From: Dipteronia dyeriana
Taxonomy: Eukaryota; Streptophyta; Magnoliopsida; Sapindales; Sapindaceae
Length of the DNA stretch: 64,000 bases
Direction of reading: 5' to 3'
NCBI GenBank assembly: GCA_032871835.1
Contig: CM065299.1
Coordinates: forward strand, 45,272,706-45,336,705
Part shown: positions 57,271-64,000 of the stretch, piece after piece
Position numbering within the stretch: position 1 is the stretch's first letter
How the letters are laid out: the number at the start of each line of letters is the position of its first letter
Position numbers and translations under genes: made by a program
The notes under the pieces: model-generated
What the model was told of the DNA's origin: nothing
Databases searched by the model: none
What the model saw: only the letters and a program-made list of their open reading frames with translations

Positions 57271-57380
57271 ATCTGAATCAAGGAAAAAACAAAAATACCA
57301 AAAAGAAGTAAAAAGAAACCAAGGAAAGCTAAAATAACTAAAAAACAAGCTAGATAACTAAGATTAGCCAACTAATTAGC
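57271..57380 (-). other. Athila-type leader fragment
   Basis: AT-rich non-coding sequence directly after the primer-binding site at 57381-57403 on the minus strand. It joins the copia gag fragment near 57270 without any visible boundary. Confidence 0.45.
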
Positions 57381-57403
57381 ACGATTCCCCGGCGACGACA
57401 CCA
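57381..57403 (-). other. Athila-type primer-binding site, minus strand
   Basis: The minus strand reads TGGTGTCGTCGCCGGGGA, matching the TGGCGCCGTTGCCGGGGA type. It follows the LTR end at 57408. Confidence 0.8.
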
Positions 57404-57407
57404 TTTT

Positions 57408-58952
57408 TGACACATTCGCCTTTTTCGCTAGAAATCGTACATCAAAACAAAATTTATAAAGAACCACAACAATGTCTCATCAAGTTTATAAAACTAGTAC
57501 AATGGCAAGTCGGGTGTCATCCACAGAGAAAGGGAAATCAAATGGCTAAAGCTATTTAACTAATATCAAACAAAAATAAAGCATGGAAAAATATATATAA
57601 ATTGTTTGGTTTTAGAATGGTTAATAGTTAAGATGCAAACTACAATTAGGTTAGTTAATATAATATACAATTAGTGTTAATATGAAACTAGTGTGAGAAG
57701 ACATGATAATGGAGACTAGGGAGTTGATGGATCTAACAAGGAAACAATGGGCATATTGGTAATCATCATGAATGTACATTAATCTATTGTAACCAATCTA
57801 AAGGGTATAGAATTGGTTGTATATCCCTTATGGGTTTCCAATCTAGAGGGTATAGTGTAGGCCACCCATAAGTGATTGCTCATGAATGTATATCTATCAA
57901 AATAAGAGACCAATCTCTTTATAAATTCATCAACCTAGAGGGTATAGAATTGGTGCTTAATCTCTCATTAGCAACAAATCTAGAAGGTATCAAATTGGTA
58001 ACCCATTTGAGATTAAATAAAGATTGAGATTACTTTGTCCAGACTCGTATAAGATAATTAAATAGAAGGTATTCCCAATTCTCTACACAAATAATTTCTC
58101 AAACAATTTGCAAAGAAAGGATGGTACAATTTAAGACAAATTATTCTCGAAATCATTCAAAATAATGAATGAAACATAATTGATAGATTTAATAAAGTAA
58201 ATAAAGTTCAATACAAACCCAAGGTTCACAAATGAATCACATCAGCCTCTAAGTGGGTGATTAGCTACTCATTCTAAGTACAATATAAAGCTAAGAGATG
58301 AGAGTTAGAGAAGCCCTATGTAGAGAAACTCCTACATCTGGAAGCTTAATTCCAATCTCCTAGTTGCCCTAAGTAGAAGATGAAGATGATGAATAGATTT
58401 GGTGGGAATGATTCCTACATCTAAGTTAGTAATTAGAGATGTGAGAGATTTAGTGCTTGGAAGAGTGGGGAGTTTGTGGAAGTGTCCTTTCAAAATAAGA
58501 ACAATATGTATAAGTAGGGTTCCAAATTTAGGTCTAAAAATGCTGATGTGGTGTGTCTGATGCGCGAAATGCATGGGTGGTGTGCTGGTAGAGACCTGTG
58601 TAGTGACCTAAAGCTTCAACTTTTCTTCTCTATGGTTTGGCATATGCGCAGGTAGGTACTCGCGCAGTGACCTGATGGACACAAATCTGCTTCTCTGCTC
58701 TTGCTAATATGCACTGTTTGTTCACTGGTTGTGCATGGGTAGGAACCCACGTATGCACTTGTATACTAAAGTCTTTCTTCATTGATTTTCACCTGTTTCT
58801 GCATGATCTTCACGCTTTTCATCCTTTCTTCCAAAATGTACCAATTGGTTGCAAACATATCAAAAGAGCAATAAGATACGTTAAAATGTATGAAAATGAG
58901 ACAAGGGAAATGGAATTGAGAGCGAAAATATATGACAATTTTGGCACAATCA
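57408..58952 (-). repeat. Athila-type LTR K, complete
   Basis: Starts TGATTGTGCCAAAATTGTC at 58952 and ends AATGTGTCA at 57408 on the minus strand, 1545 bp. A primer-binding site follows its 3' end and a GGTTTGGGGG tract precedes its 5' end. The middle (57780-58010) has four degenerate copies of CTAGAGGGTATAGAATTGG. GC-rich U3 motifs lie at 58560-58770. Confidence 0.8.
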
Positions 58953-59062
58953 AATACCCCCAAACCAAACCTTTGCTCGTCTTCGACCAAACCCTAAAAA
59001 AACAAATAAGACAAATAAAAATGACTCTATCCAAAATTTCCTAGACCTTAAACAATTGTCGT
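58953..59062 (-). other. Polypurine tract and 3' end of an Athila-type internal region
   Basis: The minus strand reads GACGAGCAAAGGTTTGG then TTTGGGGGTATT and the LTR start. This GACGAGC...TTTGGGGG arrangement is typical before the 3' LTR of Athila elements. It is cut at 59062 by an E LTR. Confidence 0.65.
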
Positions 59063-61117
59063 TGTAGGAAAAAACACGCGGCGGAAGCAAAAAGTTTGAT
59101 CGGTATATATTGAAAATTTTCCTTTAAAAAGAGAACCTTAACTCTTGATTAATTAACATATAATTAAAAGGTAAAATACCTTTTTCATGTAAAGATTGAT
59201 ATTGCATCAAATTGAAACCGCAAGATCATCCAATCGAACCACGAACGTGAATTACATTAGGAGTGTGGGCTCCATTTCTTTGGATTGTGTACCCGATAAT
59301 GGAAAAATAAAAACCTTTTTATTTTGTTAGTCACAATAACCCTCCGAGAGAAAACGAAGAAAGTTTGGTCACTTGTGAATTCTCAATCTTTTTATCAAAA
59401 ATCACATGAACCTGATTCGATGTTGTGCACATAGCCTTTTGATATAAAAGCTACTAGTGCACTATCGAAAACAAAACGCCCCTGTATTCATCTTCTTTTG
59501 GTCGAATTCTCACACCTTTTCTTTTTGTTGGATGTTTTTTTAAGCAAATAAAGCAAATAAAAAAAACTTCTCTCGAAAACACTAGTCTTGGCTAAATTCT
59601 TGATAGGTGTATATATAAGTGGCCGAAAATCCTTACACAGTGAGGATTTGTGTTTCACCAAAACTCCTATCAACTTTAGAATTCTACCCTATTCCAACTC
59701 ATAAGCGTATTATCCAACAAAAAGTTATTCAATATCAATTAAATTGTGACTATATCAAAAACTTCTTAATTTGACCAGTTGTCAATTAGAGTTTTGATAG
59801 ATATCAAAAACTTCCTAATTTGACTAGATAAAAAAATTCCTTTTATTTATCTATTTATCAAATAAAGTCTTTGATACTTATCATACTACTAACAACAGTA
59901 TGACACTAAAAGACCTTCTCTTAGAAAGAAAAAGATTTTGATTTTTAATTAAAAAATTAAAAAATTAATTAACTTCCATTTAATTAAAAAATAAAATAAA
60001 ATAATATTTTAGGCTAATATTCTTAGCCTTGCCACCCAAGCATATAACATAAAAATATATTGTTTTTCCATTTTATTAAATCCATTGGACTTTAATAAAG
60101 TAAACAAGTGAACTAGACCCATTCTTACTATAAAAGAAATAAGTCCATATGCCTTAAATTTATACATTAATATAATTTAACAGCTCATTTAATTAAAATG
60201 TACAAATTATATTCTTAATGTATTAATGGAATGCTAATCGCACCCCATTAGAGCTGCCCAAGGATTCCCACATCCTTGGCCGCCCATTCCAGGTATTTGA
60301 TGGGTTACCGCGTGTCTTGAATATACTTGACCTCACCTCTCTAAAACTTTTTGATTCCAAAATCTAAAAGCAATTTTAGATGGACCCAGAAATTAGTCTG
60401 GTTGATTATATCAAGTGATCCATTTAAGTTTGTGTGGATTGGGGATCTTGGTGGGGTATATAAATTTAAGCACCAATAAACATAACCTAATCACTATAAA
60501 CAAATCATTCACTTAGAATCGTTCTATTAATTTTATCTCATTCCACTAAAGAACTAAAATTGAACTTTTAAATAAATATAGAATAAGTTAATATTCCTCA
60601 TTCGTACCCTAGACAATCTTATTGGAGATAGTGTATCCTCATGAAAAAACCAGTAATCGCCAAGAGCTCATAGACCACAAATAGCTCTCCTAGATACCAT
60701 ATTTACTCATATGATCACATTTTGAACTTGGATACTTTTACTTGTTTAGAAGTCATGTTTCAATAGACACTATCGAAAACTTAATGTTAAGATTTAATAT
60801 CCAATACCTCAAAATATCTATACAATGATATTCTACTTACATTTAATGAATGAAGCCATAATGTCCTTATCTGTAAATGAATTCCTCTTTCAATTAACAA
60901 ATGTATACCACCAAACCATCAAGGATAGACTATGCTATATAATCATACTCATTGATAGATCAAATGATAACAATTGTAACCTTAAGTCCATCATTTATTT
61001 CAGGATTGAGATAGACTCTCAAATTGTCATTAAGTTAAAAAATTTATCCACTGACTGTTTTGGATAAAGTATTTCATTGTGATCCTATTCAATGCACCTA
61101 GTGCACTAGATTCTTTT
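59063..61117 (-). repeat. LTR of copia family E, 5' truncated
   Basis: The 3' end on the minus strand is TTTTTTCCTACA at 59063. It aligns with 7544-9954 and carries the ~200-bp block (60155-60370). Homology ends at about 61117 in CTAGATTCTTTTGCC, where RNase H sequence begins, so the first ~350 bp of the LTR and the polypurine tract are deleted. Confidence 0.8.
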
Positions 61118-61318
61118 GCCCAACTAAGGCTTAATGGTTCTCTAGAATTAGCCACTGCTCTACTGTTGCCATAGTAGATAGTGATCTGACTATTCTTATG
61201 AGGAACCACCTCCAAGATAATCAAGAATTGGCAGAGCTAGACAGCCTCTTTAGCAGCTTTACGTGCGACATCATACTCAGCTTCCCTAGTGGAATCAGCA
61301 ATGCAGGATTTCTATTGA
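61118..61318 (-). pseudogene. Copia RNase H remnant, minus strand
   Basis: Encodes ILEVVPHKNSQITIYYGNSR and AVANSREPLSL, the same segment as element B at 10150-10257, with CDNSGA changed to YGNSRA. Above it lies the SCIADST/AKLLKR region up to 61318. The join to the LTR interior shows a deletion of RNase H end, polypurine tract and LTR start. Confidence 0.75.
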
Positions 61319-62816
61319 GCATAATCATAATATCTGCAACACCAACTAATTGAGAGATAAATAAGAGAGAGTGAAAGCGGGTAATATGTTCATGCAAAAT
61401 TTAAATAACTCCAAGGCACTGTAAGGGGAAACTCACAAAACTCAAATCCCACACTTAAAGTGCCCTCACCTTAGAAACTACTCACTCATACATCTTGAGC
61501 CAAACTCGCTTTAATTCTAGGTCCTCTCACATGGAATCTTTCTTCTTTTTCCTCTCGAAACCTAGGTTCACACTCATGCAATATGTATACAAATAAAGTT
61601 TTGTAATGGAATCACATTAGTTGCATACATTTAATATAGAATGAAAGCTTTTTAGTGAATGAGTCTCATGAAAGAATCAAGTGTCAAGAGCGTGGAAAGA
61701 GCATGCTTCAACTAATATTTCCAACTAGACTTTCCCTAAGATCAACTAGGTCTTTATCTTTTGGTTGTATCGGGGCCACGGTAAATGGTGATTAGAAAGA
61801 ATGGGAATTTAGTCACAAAGCACTAATCAACCAAGTCAAGGCAATACATTCGACACTTAAACATTTGACTCCTCATGCAACACTAATTTAAACAAACATT
61901 ATGGCGTCCAAGCATACAATTGAATTTCAAGTGCAAACTCTAACTACTAATGTTTCTTTTTTAGTAGCATTTACAATTCAATCAAGGCAATTGAAGCAAA
62001 TATTTTATTTTAGTTCTTTTTTTCCTTTTTATTTTTTGCTTTTTTACATTTCTTTCACTTTCTTCTTTTTGTTTTTCTTATTCTTTTTTCTTGCCTTTTT
62101 GACTATGCACATTCTAACAATTCATTACTAACAGCCTAGGTACATGCCATTTATCGCATAAAGTACATTTTACATTCAATCCTAAGCCTTAACAAGATCG
62201 ATTAAGTGAGGGTAGACTTAGTGGTTAGGTTGCCTGGGTTAAGGATGATGTGGGTGTAGAATGAAAAAAGTCTATATGTGTTTGGCTTCAAATTTGGCTT
62301 GGGAGCACAAACATAATGAGAATGGGAAGTATTTAGACTTTTTAAGTGGCTAAAACACACATTGCCTAATATCACTTCAAAGATTCCATCTTTTAAGGGA
62401 ATAAAGGTTTCAATCAAGAAGTCCACATATATGATGCATGTTCTATGACAAATGATGATTGTTGATGTAATAAGACTATGCATGGTGTTAGAATAGTGTT
62501 TAAGATTTGAAAAACATATTTGGCTTGTGTTTGTGATCTCACGAGGGTCTCTCCACTATTAGAATAAGGCACTTGAATCCCCTCAACTAAGACACTAAAA
62601 GATGAGAATAACCCATGAAGTGCAAGTGAGACCCCTAAAGTGACAAAGAGCTATGAACAAACACACTAAGCATACACAAATTCACCACAAACACTGTGCT
62701 CAAGGTATCTCACCAAGCTAAATTAAGCTTAAATTTTTTGGCAAAGCATTAAATTTTTAAAAAATTGACACAAAAATACTTAAAGACTCAAAAAGATGAC
62801 TAACAAGGCGTTTACA
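61319..62816 (-). other. Athila-like non-coding region, possible 3' LTR
   Basis: No coding signal (only T-rich stretches such as 62010-62100). The right edge is marked by a minus-strand GGTTTTGGTTTGGGGG tract at 62817-62832, followed by TGTAAACGCC, which would fit an LTR start. I found no partner LTR, TATA box or primer site to prove it. Confidence 0.35.
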
Positions 62817-62832
62817 CCCCCAAACCAAAACC
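62817..62832 (-). other. Candidate polypurine tract
   Basis: The minus strand reads GGTTTTGGTTTGGGGG, preceded by GAGGACAATGTTGG, as in Athila-type 3' ends. Similar to 58953-58971. Confidence 0.45.
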
Positions 62833-64000
62833 CAACATTGTCCTCAAAGTTAAAGACTAGAGAGTCTGGCCTAGTGGCATGCATCTAACTTGACTCAAAA
62901 CAAACCTAGGCACTAATCATGCAAAATCAATGCCCAACAAAAAAGAAAAGACTTGAAAATAGGCTCATAAATAAAATAAGGCAATAAAGTGCAATATCTA
63001 CATTTAAGAACAAACCAACATCAAGCATTATTGTTTCTTAAAATTGAACAGAATTGAGACATGATGACCCCAAACCGAATATCACTATATGCATAAGACC
63101 CGTAGAAAATATGAGTACAAACCACCCTTAAAAAAAATGGGGCATAATGTGCAATTTAAGTACCTGTACATTCTCATGCAATATTCTAAAGAGCCTTCAG
63201 CTCATCAAATCAAGAATGGAATAATCATTCAGTGCAAAATCTTGGAAACCTAAACTTGTATGAACATTCACAATCATTACCATTCAATAACACTAATCAA
63301 CATATTCTTCCCAAAAATTGTTCAATATGCATATTCACTTTCACACGTATCGAAAAAAATTTGTCTATAAACAAAAATAAGGAGATTGAGATTGATTGAG
63401 ATGAAGAGATGAAACTGAGGTGGTTGTTTCTCAAATATGATTAGGTTCCCACCCGTTTTATGAGCACTCTTGGCTTGCTCCTCCCTCCAAGACTTACAAG
63501 TTATCGGTGTGTCAATTCCAAGAGATAAAGAACATATCCTTAAAGCACAAATTCTAACCAAAAAGGGTTAACAACCACGCAAATATATATCTCATTAGAT
63601 AAATCACTCTCCACAACTCTCAGAAGCATCTATCATCCACCAAGAGTTATTAAACTAAACAAGCAAAAGTAACGAGAAGAAAACTAATAAAATAAAGAGT
63701 TCAAATATAAGGATAAGAATACTTGGCAAGAATAGTAAAGGGTCAATCATCGTCCATAAACTCGGCTCGGTCATCCCGTAAATGCTTACATAACTGGTTT
63801 TGGCCGAGAACCACTCTTTCGATGTGCTGGTAGTGCACGGGTCTGCACTTGCATAGTTAGACCCATGCACAGAGGCTCGTTCCCCTTGATCATGCTGGTC
63901 TTTCATCCTTATATTGTTATTTTCATGTGTTCTTCACTTTATCCTACAAGCAGTCATTACTACCATCAACTATACTCGCCTTATTTCTCTATTAATAACA
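62833..64000 (-). other. Athila-like non-coding region to window edge
   Basis: AT-rich, no convincing frame. At 63780-63900 it has the GC-rich inverted motifs (GTGCACGGGT...ACCCATGCAC) seen in Athila-type U3 regions here. A minus-strand TATATATTTG lies near 63583. A further LTR on the minus strand is possible but not proven. Confidence 0.35.

Noticed and set aside
57780..58010. CRISPR-like array (repeats with spacing)
   Set aside because: Units are degenerate and unevenly spaced within a plant LTR; no reason to expect CRISPR here.
58709..59044. 111-codon plus-strand frame
   Set aside because: It lies across the Athila LTR start and polypurine tract, with no domain and no counterpart in the sister LTR.
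62010..62131. T-rich frame encoding a hydrophobic, Phe-rich peptide as a membrane protein
   Set aside because: It is a translated poly-T/C stretch with no other support.

Overview
The window is plant nuclear DNA made almost wholly of LTR retrotransposons, as in a heterochromatic block of a large angiosperm genome. I see Ty1/copia and Ty3/gypsy elements of the Athila and Tat types, primer-binding sites with the usual plant signatures, 1.5-2.4 kb LTRs, and coding remnants full of stops and frameshifts. I found no convincing host gene, tRNA, rRNA or CRISPR array. The species cannot be told from the sequence.

Layout. 1-13508 (minus strand): two decayed copia elements of one family share a single LTR at 7544-9954 (element B, then LTR, then element A). 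Element A also carries a solo LTR of its own family (1866-4092) and is cut at 775 by an LTR of family F. 13509-18270 (plus): 5' part of an Athila-type gypsy element, split in gag by a copia solo LTR (14114-16551). 18271-29003 (plus): a copia element (D) inserted in the Athila protease; its 3' LTR is split by a second solo LTR of the same family (26446-28772) and is then truncated. 29004-34049: Athila-type LTR pieces in opposite orientations, an F LTR, and about 1.2 kb that I cannot assign.

34050-50683 (plus): a Tat-type gypsy element (T1), interrupted between its two RNase H domains by a second Tat-type element (T2, 39334-49226) with a perfect AAGGT target duplication. T2 is the most interesting object. 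It has lost reverse transcriptase and the first RNase H, a catalytic Asp of integrase, and about 200 bp of 5' LTR with the TATA box. On the opposite strand, downstream of integrase, it carries a 2.75 kb gene-like frame (47875-44968) that stays in phase across two canonical GT-AG introns, interrupted only by nonsense codons.

50684-64000: a mosaic of partial LTRs in both orientations, including a chimeric F/E LTR, an F-LTR inverted repeat around an RNase H remnant, an Athila LTR flanked by a polypurine tract on one side and a primer-binding site on the other, and an Athila-like non-coding region running to the window edge.

Working together: within each element the usual order gag, protease, integrase, RT, RNase H (copia) or gag, protease, RT, RNase H, archaeal-type RNase H, integrase (Tat) can be followed, but no element is intact. 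Many stop codons fit C-to-T or G-to-A change from ordinary codons, as expected in methylated repeats.
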